Assembly (NCBI GenBank): GCA_038200275.1
Contig: JBBPYC010000082.1
Location: 236,979-300,978 of the forward strand
DNA length: 64,000 nt
DNA from: JBBPYC01 sp038200275
GTDB taxonomy: Bacteria; Pseudomonadota; Gammaproteobacteria; Burkholderiales; Burkholderiaceae_C
Direction: 5' to 3'
The translations under genes and the position numbers were made by a program. The notes beneath the pieces are model-generated. The model made no database searches. It saw only the letters and a list, made by a program, of their open reading frames with translations, and was not told the DNA's origin. Shown piece by piece: positions 34,832 to 43,429 of this stretch (the first letter of the stretch is position 1; every line of letters begins with the position of its first letter).

Positions 34832-35601
34832 CCAGAACCGAATCCGCAGCCGCCGATGAGCTGAAGATCGAGCGCCAGCAAGACGTATGGCATCTGACAC
34901 TGCAACGCGCGGACAAGGGCAACGCGCTGTCGGCCCAGCTCGTCACCGCGTTGACGGCCGCGGTAGACGCTGCGGGCGCTGCAAACATCCGCTTGCTGGT
35001 CATCTCAGGCGCCGGCAAGCACTTCTGCACCGGCTTCGATCTGTCCAATCTCGATCAGGAAAACGACGACACCCTGCTGGCCCGCTTCGTTCGGGTGGAA
35101 CTGCTGCTGCAGGCGATCTACGCCGCACCGTTCTCAACGCTTGCGCTTGCAAAGGGCCGGACCCTGGGGGCCGGCGCAGACCTCTTCAGCGCATGTGCCG
35201 AACGCTGGATCGTTGGTGATGCAACGTTCGCGTTTCCCGGTGCCGCATTCGGAATCGTGCTGGGCACGGCGCGGCTTGCCGACACCGTGGGGCCAATGCA
35301 GGCGCGTCGGTGGATCGAGGGTGGCGCAGCGATCGACAGCGCAACGGCGATCCACACCGGGCTTGCAACGCAGCAACTCGATGCGAGCACGCTGGATGCA
35401 GAACTGGACCGATTGATCGAGCGCATCAAACGCTTGGATGGCAGCACCCAACGTGCGGTCCACGACGCCATCGACAGCAGTCGGCGATGCCGGGCAGACG
35501 CAGGCGATGCTCAGGATCTCAAGCGCCTTGCGCAATCCGCGGCGCGCCCTGGCCTGTGTGAACGCATCCGTGCGTACCGGGCTGCGCAAAAGAAGAATTG
35601 A
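34828..35601 (+). CDS. Enoyl-CoA hydratase/isomerase family protein
   Basis: The product is 257 residues. Crotonase-fold landmarks: LTLQRADKGNALSAQLVTAL, ISGAGKHFCTGFDLSNLDQE (first oxyanion loop), and AKGRTLGAGADLFSACAERW (second oxyanion loop), followed by TFAFPGAAFGIVLGTARLA. The usual catalytic Glu pair is not obvious, so the reaction may be other than hydration (isomerisation, hydrolysis or C-S cleavage). The start overlaps the dioxygenase stop (ATGA at 34828). Last gene of the operon; convergent with radA, 33 bases away. Confidence 0.88.
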   Translation: MTRTESAAADELKIERQQDVWHLTLQRADKGNALSAQLVTALTAAVDAAGAANIRLLVISGAGKHFCTGFDLSNLDQENDDTLLARFVRVELLLQAIYAAPFSTLALAKGRTLGAGADLFSACAERWIVGDATFAFPGAAFGIVLGTARLADTVGPMQARRWIEGGAAIDSATAIHTGLATQQLDASTLDAELDRLIERIKRLDGSTQRAVHDAIDSSRRCRADAGDAQDLKRLAQSAARPGLCERIRAYRAAQKKN

Positions 35602-35634
35602 GTCAGGCGTCACGATCGAAGTCCATGCTCGGCC

Positions 35635-37023
35635 CTACAACGTTCGCACAATCTCCAGCGCATGCTCGATGCGTTCAACCGCATGCACGGTGAGCCCCTC
35701 GATCGGTTTCTTTGGTGCATTCGCACGCGGCACCAGCGCGATCGAAAAGCCCAGTTTTGCTGCTTCCTTCAAGCGTTCCTGCCCACGCGGCGCGGGGCGA
35801 ACTTCACCGGCCAGGCCGACCTCACCGAACGCAAAAAAGCCCTTGGGCAGTGGCCTGGCGCGCAGGCTCGAAGTGATCGCAAGCATCACGGCCAAGTCCG
35901 CTGCCGGTTCGCTGATGCGCACGCCGCCGACCGCGTTCACGAACACATCCTGGTCGTTGCTGGCTACACCTGCATGGCGATGCAACACAGCCAGCAGCAT
36001 CGCGAGCCGATCTCGCTCCAGACCGACCGACAGCCGCCGTGGGCTCGGCCCACCCGAATCGACCAGCGCCTGGATTTCCACCAGCATCGGCCGCGTGCCT
36101 TCCAGCGTGACAAGCACGCAGCTGCCCGGCACCGGCTCGTCGTGCTGGGACAGAAAAATCGCGCTCGGATTGGCCACGCCTTTCAGTCCCCGCTCGGTCA
36201 TCGCAAAGACGCCGATCTCATTGACTGCACCGAAGCGGTTCTTGATCGCGCGCACCAGCCGGAAGCTCGAATGCGTGTCGCCTTCGAAATACAGCACCGT
36301 GTCGACCATGTGCTCGAGCACGCGCGGGCCAGCCAGCGCACCCTCTTTCGTCACGTGACCAACCAGCACGATGGCGACATCGCTGCCTTTTGCAAAACGG
36401 GTCAAGTGCGCTGCGCATTCGCGCACCTGCGCGACCGAGCCGGGAGCCGACGTGAGCTGGTCCGAATAGACCGTCTGGATCGAATCGATCACCGCGATCG
36501 CGGGCCGTGTGGCGTCCAGCGTGGACAGGATTTTCTCGAGCTGAATCTCGGCCAGCACCTGCACTTGGGAATGATCGAGCCCGAGCCGGCGGGACCGCAG
36601 CGCAATCTGGGCACCGCTTTCCTCACCCGTCACGTAAATCGCAGGCAGTCCGGTGCGCTGCAATGCATCGGCCGCCTGCAAAAGCAAGGTCGACTTGCCG
36701 ATGCCCGGATCGCCGCCGATCAGCGTCACACCGCCAGCCACCATGCCGCCGCCCCACACACGATCCAGCTCCTCGATGCCGGTGGGCGTGCGCGGGACTT
36801 CAATGGCTTCGATATCGGACAGCACGGCCAGCTCCGTCGTGGCGCCGGCCAGCGCGTTGAAGCGCACACCAAACCGGTTGTTCGCGGGACCAGCGGCTGC
36901 CGCAGCACTGGCCGTCTGTTCGACCAGCGTGTTCCAGGCTTCACACGATGGGCATTTGCCGAGCCACTTGGCGCTGGTGCCCCCACATTCGGTGCAGACA
37001 TAGCTGGTTTTTTCTTTTGCCAT
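35635..37023 (-). CDS. radA: DNA repair protein RadA
   Basis: The product is 462 residues, normal length. The N-terminal zinc finger has Cys 10, 13, 24 and 27 (YVCTECGGTSAKWLGKCPSC). Walker A is GGDPGIGKST (103-112). The RadA-specific KNRFG motif is in RAIKNRFGAVNEIGVF. The C-terminal Lon-protease-like domain (about 345-455) includes VNAVGGVRISEPAADLAVML. RadA is a hexameric helicase that helps branch migration of recombination intermediates. Single gene, convergent with the hydratase gene. Confidence 0.97.
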   Translation of the reverse strand: MAKEKTSYVCTECGGTSAKWLGKCPSCEAWNTLVEQTASAAAAAGPANNRFGVRFNALAGATTELAVLSDIEAIEVPRTPTGIEELDRVWGGGMVAGGVTLIGGDPGIGKSTLLLQAADALQRTGLPAIYVTGEESGAQIALRSRRLGLDHSQVQVLAEIQLEKILSTLDATRPAIAVIDSIQTVYSDQLTSAPGSVAQVRECAAHLTRFAKGSDVAIVLVGHVTKEGALAGPRVLEHMVDTVLYFEGDTHSSFRLVRAIKNRFGAVNEIGVFAMTERGLKGVANPSAIFLSQHDEPVPGSCVLVTLEGTRPMLVEIQALVDSGGPSPRRLSVGLERDRLAMLLAVLHRHAGVASNDQDVFVNAVGGVRISEPAADLAVMLAITSSLRARPLPKGFFAFGEVGLAGEVRPAPRGQERLKEAAKLGFSIALVPRANAPKKPIEGLTVHAVERIEHALEIVRTL

Positions 37024-37189
37024 GCGCGGATTTTCAGCGGAATGTCAAACTGCGATGCGTGACCTGCAGGTCAGCAGCGAAACTATGCGGTCCAGACTGG
37101 GCCTGCGTGTCATTGGGGTCCGATCCGCGCAGGGCTGAGCACGCAGTGGCGAGCCGTTGAATGACCCGATACCGAGTTCAAATCGATTC

Positions 37190-37861
37190 ATGAGCTTTCT
37201 TCCCCAAGGCAGCGTCTACGGCACGCTGCTCAATTTCCGGCGCGAATACGATGTGCTCGCCGAGCAAATGAACGCGCCGCCGTACAAGGCGCCGCCCAAC
37301 GCACCGGTGCTGTACGTCAAGCCGGCCAACACATGGACGCCGCACGGCCGCGCAATCGCGCTGCCGGCCGGCAGTGAAGAGGTCTGGATCGGCGCTACCA
37401 TTGCGATAGTGATCGGGCTGAAGCCGCTAGTCCACAGTGCGTCTGACGCTATGAATCATGTAGCGGGATACGTGTTGTTGAACGACTTGTCGCTGCCGCA
37501 GCCGAACCTGTTTCGGCCGCCCGTCCGGTACAACTGCGTCGACGGATTCTTAGGCGTCGGCTCGGACGTGCTGCCAGCAGCCGATGCGGGCGATCCGGCT
37601 GCTTTCGAGATCGAGGTACGGATCGACGGTGAACTCAAACAGACCGTGTGCTTTGCCGATCTGCTGCGGCCAGCCGCGCAACTGCTCGCCGATGTGGGCG
37701 AGTTCATGACCCTGTACCCGGGCGACCTGTTGATGCTCGGCTGCGACGTGCTGGGCGACGGCCAGCGGCTGACGGCGCGGGCCGGCCAGCGCATTGAGAT
37801 CAGCGCCCGGGGCTTCGCCACCCTGACCAATACATTGGCTGCGGAGGCCGTCACGTCATGA
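37190..37861 (+). CDS. hpaG1: HpaG1: FAH-family subunit/domain of homoprotocatechuate pathway (HHDD isomerase/OPET decarboxylase)
   Basis: The product is 223 residues. FAH fold with GSVYGTLLNFRREYDVLAEQ, VLYVKPANTWTPHGRAIALP, the E in GSEEVWIGATIAIVIG and FLGVGSDVLPAADAGDPA. In E. coli HpcE/HpaG the two halves are fused; here they are separate genes joined by an ATGA overlap. The pair decarboxylates 5-oxopent-3-ene-1,2,5-tricarboxylate and isomerises the product. Start ATG at 37190 chosen; an upstream TTG adds 11 residues. First gene of the left arm of the hpa cluster. Confidence 0.88.
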   Translation: MSFLPQGSVYGTLLNFRREYDVLAEQMNAPPYKAPPNAPVLYVKPANTWTPHGRAIALPAGSEEVWIGATIAIVIGLKPLVHSASDAMNHVAGYVLLNDLSLPQPNLFRPPVRYNCVDGFLGVGSDVLPAADAGDPAAFEIEVRIDGELKQTVCFADLLRPAAQLLADVGEFMTLYPGDLLMLGCDVLGDGQRLTARAGQRIEISARGFATLTNTLAAEAVTS

Positions 37862-38670
37862 AAAAAGCCCGTGTGATGGAAGATGGCACCGTCTACGACG
37901 CGACCGAGTCCGATGACGGCAATGTGGTGCTCGCCGATGGCCGGCTGGTGGCCCCCGAGGATGTCGCGTGGCTGCCGCCACTGGCGCCGGTGAAGCGCCC
38001 GCGCACGATCCTGGCGCTCGGCCTCAACTACGCGGACCATGCCAGTGAACTCGCTTTCAAGCCGCCCGAGGAACCCTTGGTGTTCATCAAGGGCGAAGGC
38101 GCATTGATCGGGCACCGAGCGTTCACGCCGCGCCCTGCGGACGTCACGTTCATGCATTACGAGTGCGAACTTGCGGTCGTGATCGGCCGCACCGCCAAGC
38201 ATGTGAAACGCGCCGATGCGCTGGACTTCATCGGCGGCTACACCATCGCCAACGACTACGCGCTGCGCGACTACCTGGAAAACTGGTACCGCCCGAACCT
38301 GCGCGTGAAAAACCGCGACGGCTGCACGCCACTCGGCCCCTGGCTGGTCGACGCGCAGGACATCCACGCCCGCCCGGGCGGGCCGATGAACCTGGCGTTA
38401 CAGACGCTGGTGAACGGCAACGTCACGCAGAGCGGCAACACGAAGGACATGATCTTCGACGTACCGTTCCTGATCGAATACTTCACGCGCTTCATGACGC
38501 TGGAGCCCGGCGATGTGATCCTGACCGGCACGCCGCACGGCACAGTGAACTGCCAAGTCGGCGATTTGGTCATAACAGCGATTGAAGGCATCGGCGCCCT
38601 GGAGAGCACGATCGCGGCTCGGCACGATGCGGTCTTCCTAAAGGCAAACGCAGTGGCAATCGACAACTAA
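37858..38670 (+). CDS. hpaG2: HpaG2: 5-oxopent-3-ene-1,2,5-tricarboxylate decarboxylase subunit
   Basis: The product is 270 residues. FAH-fold landmarks: ILALGLNYADHASELAFKPP, VFIKGEGALIGHRAFTPRPA, the metal-binding E-x-E in MHYECELAVVIG, and GDVILTGTPHGTVNCQVGD with the catalytic TGT-like loop. It acts with HpaG1 on the CHM dehydrogenase product. Starts four bases inside the end of hpaG1 (ATGA). dadA follows after 55 bases. Confidence 0.92.
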   Translation: MKKARVMEDGTVYDATESDDGNVVLADGRLVAPEDVAWLPPLAPVKRPRTILALGLNYADHASELAFKPPEEPLVFIKGEGALIGHRAFTPRPADVTFMHYECELAVVIGRTAKHVKRADALDFIGGYTIANDYALRDYLENWYRPNLRVKNRDGCTPLGPWLVDAQDIHARPGGPMNLALQTLVNGNVTQSGNTKDMIFDVPFLIEYFTRFMTLEPGDVILTGTPHGTVNCQVGDLVITAIEGIGALESTIAARHDAVFLKANAVAIDN

Positions 38671-38725
38671 AGGCCCGCACGCCGATCCCCATCGTCGTGC
38701 GTCCCTACCCAGCAGGAGGCAGCCC

Positions 38726-39979
38726 ATGCGTGTCATCGTATTAGGCAGCGGCGTCATCGGCACGTCGGTGGCGTACTACCTGGCGCAGCAAGGCCACACT
38801 GTGCAGGTCGTGGACCGCCAGGCCGGCGCGGCCTTGGAGACCAGCTTTGCGAACGCCGGTGAGGTGTCGCCCGGCTATTCGGCGCCCTGGGCGGGGCCCG
38901 GCGTTCCGCTGAAAGCGATCAAGTGGCTGCTGATGCAGCACAGCCCACTGGTGATCGCACCGCTGCGCGACCCTGGCATGTGGCGCTGGGGGCTGGCCAT
39001 GCTGCGCAACTGCACGGCTGCGCGCTACGCAGTCAACAAGGCACGCATGGTGCGGCTGGCCGAATACAGCCGCGATTGCCTGCGCCAGTTGCGGGCCGAC
39101 ACTGGCATTCGTTATGACGAGCGCAGCCGGGGCACATTGCAGCTGTTTCGCACGCAGCATCAGCTCGACGACGCAGCCAAGGACATCGAGGTCCTGAAAA
39201 GCTCCGGCGTCGCTTTCGAGCTGCTGGACCGGGCTGGTTTTCTGGTGCATGAGCCGGCGCTGGCGCCCGTACAGCACAAATTCACCGGCGCCCTGCTACT
39301 GCCCGGTGACGAGACCGGCGACTGCTTCAAGTTCACGACCGCGCTGGCACAACTGGCCCAGCAATCGGGCGTTGAGTTTCACTTCAGCGTCACCATTGAA
39401 GGTATCGAGCACAGCGGCAGCGCGATCACAGGTGTGCGCAGCAGCGCCGGCCTGATGCAAGCCGACAGCTACGTGCTGGCGCTGGGCAGCTATTCAACGC
39501 CGATGCTCAAGCCCTTGGGCCTGCAAATCCCGGTTTACCCGGTCAAAGGCTTTTCACTCACGGTGCCGATCGTCGACGCCTCGAAGGCGCCCGAATCCAC
39601 CGTGATGGACGAGACCCACAAGGTCGCCGTCACGCGGCTGGGTGACCGCATTCGCGTGGGTGGCACTGCGCAGTTGTCAGGCTACGACCTGGGCCTTTAT
39701 CAGGCACGCCGCGAGACGCTGGATTTTGTCGTGGCCGACCTGTTTCCGGGTGGCGGCGACTTGTCGCGTTCCGAGTTCTGGACCGGCCTTCGTCCGATGA
39801 CGCCAGACGGAACCCCGATCGTCGGCGGCACGCGCTTTCCCAACCTTTACTTGAGCACCGGCCACGGCACGCTGGGATGGACCATGGCGGCCGGTACCGG
39901 CCGGGTCGTGGCAGACTTGATCAGCGGCAGGGCGCCCGAGATCGACATGGAAGGGCTGGACATGCGCCGCTATGAATAA
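38726..39979 (+). CDS. dadA: D-amino acid dehydrogenase small subunit type flavoprotein
   Basis: The product is 417 residues. An N-terminal FAD dinucleotide fold, MRVIVLGSGVIGTSVAYYLA, then TSFANAGEVSPGYSAPWAGP and VYPVKGFSLTVPIVDASKAP; the C-terminal GLRPMTPDGTPIVGGTRFPN and TGHGTLGWTMAAGTGRVVAD are typical of DadA. It oxidises D-amino acids to 2-oxoacids at the inner membrane, feeding electrons to quinone. A perfect AGGAGG precedes the start. Its place between hpaG2 and hpaR is unusual and suggests a D-aromatic amino acid as a feeder of the pathway (inference). Confidence 0.9.
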   Translation: MRVIVLGSGVIGTSVAYYLAQQGHTVQVVDRQAGAALETSFANAGEVSPGYSAPWAGPGVPLKAIKWLLMQHSPLVIAPLRDPGMWRWGLAMLRNCTAARYAVNKARMVRLAEYSRDCLRQLRADTGIRYDERSRGTLQLFRTQHQLDDAAKDIEVLKSSGVAFELLDRAGFLVHEPALAPVQHKFTGALLLPGDETGDCFKFTTALAQLAQQSGVEFHFSVTIEGIEHSGSAITGVRSSAGLMQADSYVLALGSYSTPMLKPLGLQIPVYPVKGFSLTVPIVDASKAPESTVMDETHKVAVTRLGDRIRVGGTAQLSGYDLGLYQARRETLDFVVADLFPGGGDLSRSEFWTGLRPMTPDGTPIVGGTRFPNLYLSTGHGTLGWTMAAGTGRVVADLISGRAPEIDMEGLDMRRYE

Positions 39980-39988
39980 AGGCCCTGC

Positions 39989-40480
39989 CTAAGGCGCATC
40001 CTCCAGCACCGGGTCACCGAGGCGCAAGACCACGGCATCGAGCAGCTGGTAGAGCGCCTCCAGATCGTCGGCACCGATCGCATCGCCTATGTCCGCATAG
40101 CTCATCTCGGACATCGGTGCGATGGTGCGCACCATCTTTCTGCCACGCGGTGTCAGCGCCAACCGAGCCGAGCGCAAGTCCTCGTCATGCGCGACACGCC
40201 GGACGACGCCGCGCGCCTCCAGCGTCTTCAGCAGGCGCGACAAGCTGGGCAAACTCAGCAACGTCATCTTTGAAATCTCGCTCGGCGTCAGTGGAGCAGC
40301 CGACGCAGTCAAGGCACGCAGCACGCGCCACTGCTGTTCGGTGATGTCGTGCCGCCGCAAAGTCGGGCGGAACCGGGCCATCACGGCTTCGCGCGCACGC
40401 AGCAGTGCCATCGGCAACGAGCGCGAGAAATCGCGGATGCCGGTGGCCGTGGTCGGATCGGATGGTCGTTGCTTCGGCAT
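39989..40480 (-). CDS. hpaR: HpaR: MarR-family regulator of homoprotocatechuate degradation
   Basis: The product is 163 residues. The N-terminus SRSLPMALLRAREAVMARFR and the winged helix HDITEQQWRVLRALTASAAP, LTPSEISKMTLLSLPSLSRL are the HpaR type of MarR protein. In E. coli HpaR represses the hpa meta-cleavage operon and is relieved by pathway acids. It is divergent from hpaE with 162 bases between starts, a region holding two palindromes. Convergent with dadA, 9 bases apart. Confidence 0.92.
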   Translation of the reverse strand: MPKQRPSDPTTATGIRDFSRSLPMALLRAREAVMARFRPTLRRHDITEQQWRVLRALTASAAPLTPSEISKMTLLSLPSLSRLLKTLEARGVVRRVAHDEDLRSARLALTPRGRKMVRTIAPMSEMSYADIGDAIGADDLEALYQLLDAVVLRLGDPVLEDAP

Positions 40481-40507
40481 GAACGAAACGTTGGGTGATG
40501 TTCGGCG

Positions 40508-40539
40508 CGATGGTGGATTGACGCATCAATCCACCATCG
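40508..40539. promoter_or_regulatory. Perfect 32-base inverted repeat upstream of hpaR
   Basis: Two 14-bp arms (40508-40521 and 40526-40539) with a CGCA loop, 28 bases before the hpaR start and within its probable 5' leader. The core reads ATTGACGCATCAAT. It could be an HpaR operator or an RNA hairpin in the hpaR leader. Confidence 0.65.
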
Positions 40540-40542
40540 ATA

Positions 40543-40560
40543 AACTTACCATGTTAACTT
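40543..40560. promoter_or_regulatory. Candidate MarR-type operator of the hpa cluster
   Basis: AACTTACCATGTTAACTT: seven of nine base pairs are symmetric about the central AT. MarR proteins of aromatic catabolism often bind TTAAC/GTTAA-type palindromes of this length. It lies in the AT-rich centre of the hpaR-hpaE control region. Confidence 0.5.
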
Positions 40561-40642
40561 TGTTGTCACACGGCACCATTGACCGAACTGGCGATCATTC
40601 TGGATGCCCGGTGTATCGTTTGAAAGCCAGCGGATCACGCGC

Positions 40643-42100
40643 ATGAAAATCGACCACCTCATCAACGGCAAATCGCAGGCCGGCCACGACTACCTGGAGA
40701 CGGTCAACCCGGCCACGCAAGAAGTGCTGGCCGAAGTTGCTTGCGGTGGTGCCAAGGAGGTCGATGCCGCAGTCGCCGCCGCCAAGGCCGCATTCCCGAA
40801 ATGGGCTGGCCTGCCTGCACCGGAACGTGCCAAGCGGATCCGCAAGCTGGGCGACCTGATCGCTGCGCACGTGCCGGAGATCGCCCAGATCGAGACGAAC
40901 GATTGCGGCCAGGTGATTGCGCAGACCGGCAAGCAATTGATCCCACGTGCTGCCGATAACTTCCATTACTTCGCTGAGCTGTGCGTGCGGGTCGATGGCC
41001 ACACTTACCCGACGCCCACGCACCTGAACTACACGCTGTTTCACCCGGTGGGTGTGTGTGCGTTGATCTCGCCGTGGAACGTGCCATTCATGACAGCAAC
41101 GTGGAAGGTCGCGCCGTGCTTGGCGTTCGGCAACACCGCGGTGCTGAAGATGAGCGAGTTGTCGCCGATGAGTGCGGCGCGGCTCGGTGAGCTTGCGATG
41201 GAAGCCGGCATCCCGGCCGGCGTGCTGAACGTCGTGCATGGTACCGGGCGCAACGCTGGCGAGCCGCTGTGCGCGCATCCGGATGTGCGGGCCATCTCAT
41301 TCACCGGATCGACCGCCACCGGCAATCGGATCGTGAAGAGCGCTGGCCTGAAGAAGTTCAGCATGGAGCTCGGCGGCAAGTCGCCGTTCGTGGTCTTCGA
41401 AGACGCTGACCAAGCGCGGGCATTGGACGCGGCCGTGTTCATGATCTTTTCCAACAATGGTGAGCGCTGCACTGCGGGCAGCCGGATCCTGGTGCAGAAA
41501 AACATCTATGCCGACTTCGTGGCCAAGTTCGTTGAACGCGCCAAGCGCCTCAAGGTGGGCGATCCACTCGACGAATCGACCATCATCGGCCCCATGATCA
41601 GTCCGGCTCACATGGCCAAGGTGCGCAGCTACATCGAGATGGGGCCGAAGGAAGGCGCGACGCTTCTGTGCGGTGGGCTGGACGCGCCGCCGGTGCCGGA
41701 TCGCGTCAAGCGTGGCAACTACGTGATGCCGACGGTGTTCGCCGACGTATGCAACGACATGCGAATCGCGCAAGAGGAGATATTCGGCCCGGTCGCGTGC
41801 CTGATCCCGTTCGACGATGAAGCGGATGCAGTGCGGCAGTCCAACGACATCCAGTACGGCCTGTCCAGCTATGTCTGGACCGAGAACATTGGCCGCGCGC
41901 ACCGCGTGGCTGCACGGATCGAAGCCGGCATGTGCTTTGTGAACAGCCAGAACGTGAGAGACCTGCGCCAACCGTTCGGTGGTACCAAGGCATCGGGTAC
42001 CGGGCGCGAAGGCGGCACCTGGAGCTATGAGGTCTTTCTGGAGCCCAAGAACGTTTCGGTGAGCCTGGGGTCACATCACATTCCGCATTGGGGCACCTGA
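40643..42100 (+). CDS. hpaE: 5-carboxymethyl-2-hydroxymuconate semialdehyde dehydrogenase
   Basis: The product is 485 residues of the aldehyde dehydrogenase superfamily. Landmarks: the start MKIDHLINGKSQAGHDYLET, ISPWNVPFMTATWKVAPCLA, active-site E242 in KFSMELGGKSP and nucleophile C276 in NNGERCTAGSRI. MCFVNSQNVRDLRQPFGGTK near the end, with N-V-R-D-L-R-Q-P-F, is the HpaE signature. It oxidises the ring-cleavage semialdehyde to CHM with NAD. First gene of the right arm; hpaD begins 2 bases after its stop. The open frame extends upstream, but ATG 40643 fits the family. Confidence 0.96.
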   Translation: MKIDHLINGKSQAGHDYLETVNPATQEVLAEVACGGAKEVDAAVAAAKAAFPKWAGLPAPERAKRIRKLGDLIAAHVPEIAQIETNDCGQVIAQTGKQLIPRAADNFHYFAELCVRVDGHTYPTPTHLNYTLFHPVGVCALISPWNVPFMTATWKVAPCLAFGNTAVLKMSELSPMSAARLGELAMEAGIPAGVLNVVHGTGRNAGEPLCAHPDVRAISFTGSTATGNRIVKSAGLKKFSMELGGKSPFVVFEDADQARALDAAVFMIFSNNGERCTAGSRILVQKNIYADFVAKFVERAKRLKVGDPLDESTIIGPMISPAHMAKVRSYIEMGPKEGATLLCGGLDAPPVPDRVKRGNYVMPTVFADVCNDMRIAQEEIFGPVACLIPFDDEADAVRQSNDIQYGLSSYVWTENIGRAHRVAARIEAGMCFVNSQNVRDLRQPFGGTKASGTGREGGTWSYEVFLEPKNVSVSLGSHHIPHWGT

Positions 42101-42102
42101 CC

Positions 42103-42975
42103 GTGGGCACCCTCGCGTTGGCTGCCAAGATCACCCACGTACCGTCGCTTTACCTGTCCGAGTTCCCTGGGCCGAACTTCGGCTGCCGCGACGCTGCAAT
42201 CAAGGGCCACCAGATCATCGACCAGCGCTGCCGCGAACTGGGCGTGGACACCATCGTCGTGTTCGATGTGCATTGGCTCGTGAACAGCGAATATCACATC
42301 AACTGCGCGGCCCATTTCTCAGGCAACTACACGAGCAGCGAACTACCGCACTTCATCAAGAACATGGAATATGCGTATCCGGGGAACCCGGCGTTGGGCC
42401 ATGCGATTGCGGACATGGCCAACGAGATGGGCGTCAAAAGCCGCGCGCACAGCGACACCACGCTGTCACTGGAATACGGCACGCTGGTGCCGATGCGCTA
42501 CATGAACGCGGACCAGCATTACCAGGTGATCAGCGTCTCCGGCTGGTGCGACTGGCATGAGCTGCAAGAGAGTGCGCGCTTCGGGCTGGCGGTGCGACGT
42601 GCGATCGAAGAACGGTATGACGGCACCGTTGCCGTGTTCGCCAGCGGATCGCTTTCACACCACTTCGCGCCGAACGGCCGCGCGCCGGAATTCATGCACA
42701 AGGTGTTCGACCCGTTTTTGGAGCAGGTCGACCGCGGCGTGGTCGAGCTTTGGGAGAGCGGCGACTGGAAAACGTTTTGCGCGATGCTGCCGATGTACAA
42801 CGAGAAGTGCTTTGGCGAAGGCGGCATGCATGACACGGCGATGCTGCTCGGCGCATTGGGTTGGGACGCATACCAGGGCAAGGTCGACGTCGTATCACCG
42901 TACTTCGGCAGCTCGGGCACCGGGCAGATCAACGCGATCTTTCCAGTCACGCCATTGACCGAGCCACACATTTGA
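42103..42975 (+). CDS. hpaD: 3,4-dihydroxyphenylacetate 2,3-dioxygenase
   Basis: The product is 290 residues, class III (LigB-type) extradiol dioxygenase. The start VGTLALAAKITHVPSLYLSE matches the family's M-G-K-L-A-L-A-A-K-I-T-H-V-P opening, so the GTG at 42103 is chosen; an upstream TTG at 42088 would overlap hpaE. Other segments: DTIVVFDVHWLVNSEYHINC (iron-ligand His region) and VFASGSLSHHFAPNGRAPEF. It opens homoprotocatechuate between C2 and C3 using Fe(II) and O2. Confidence 0.95.
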   Translation: MGTLALAAKITHVPSLYLSEFPGPNFGCRDAAIKGHQIIDQRCRELGVDTIVVFDVHWLVNSEYHINCAAHFSGNYTSSELPHFIKNMEYAYPGNPALGHAIADMANEMGVKSRAHSDTTLSLEYGTLVPMRYMNADQHYQVISVSGWCDWHELQESARFGLAVRRAIEERYDGTVAVFASGSLSHHFAPNGRAPEFMHKVFDPFLEQVDRGVVELWESGDWKTFCAMLPMYNEKCFGEGGMHDTAMLLGALGWDAYQGKVDVVSPYFGSSGTGQINAIFPVTPLTEPHI

Positions 42976-43006
42976 CAAACCATCCACAGCAACCACCAGA
43001 CGCCCC

Positions 43007-43420
43007 ATGCCGCACCTCGTCATCCTCTACACCCCGAATCTTGAAGCGGCCGATGCGCCCGTGCGCGCAGACTTCGGCAAACTGTGCCGGGCCCTGGCCG
43101 ACGTGATGCTGGTGCAACGCGATGAACGGGGCGGCGCGGTGTTCCCGCCGGGTGGCACGCGGGTGCTGGCTTACCCGGCTACGCACTATGCCGTGGCGGA
43201 TGGACAAGGCGACTACGGCTTCATCTACTTGAACCTGCGCATGGCGCGCGGCCGTTCCGAACTGGTTCAGCACAACGTGGGCACGGCGTTGCTGGACTGC
43301 GCCAAGGCCGAACTGGACGCTGTATTCCAGTCGCGCCCGGTTGGCCTCACGTTCCAGATCGATCAGGGCGGGGAGGTGTTCGACGGGAAACACAGTGGCC
43401 TGCATCCGCTCTTCAACTGA
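43007..43420 (+). CDS. hpaF: 5-carboxymethyl-2-hydroxymuconate isomerase
   Basis: The product is 137 residues, tautomerase superfamily. It opens MPHLVILYTPNLEAA with the catalytic Pro after Met, then VLAYPATHYAVADGQGDYGF and YLNLRMARGRSELVQHNVGT. HpaF converts CHM to 5-oxopent-3-ene-1,2,5-tricarboxylate, the substrate of HpaG. Length fits the family (about 125-135). It sits between hpaD (31 bases upstream) and hpaH (9 bases downstream). Confidence 0.93.
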   Translation: MPHLVILYTPNLEAADAPVRADFGKLCRALADVMLVQRDERGGAVFPPGGTRVLAYPATHYAVADGQGDYGFIYLNLRMARGRSELVQHNVGTALLDCAKAELDAVFQSRPVGLTFQIDQGGEVFDGKHSGLHPLFN

Positions 43421-43429
43421 GGTCCATCC

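Noticed and set aside
35662..37062. A 466-codon plus-strand frame opposite radA
   Set aside because: radA is unambiguous on the minus strand with zinc finger, Walker A and KNRFG motifs.
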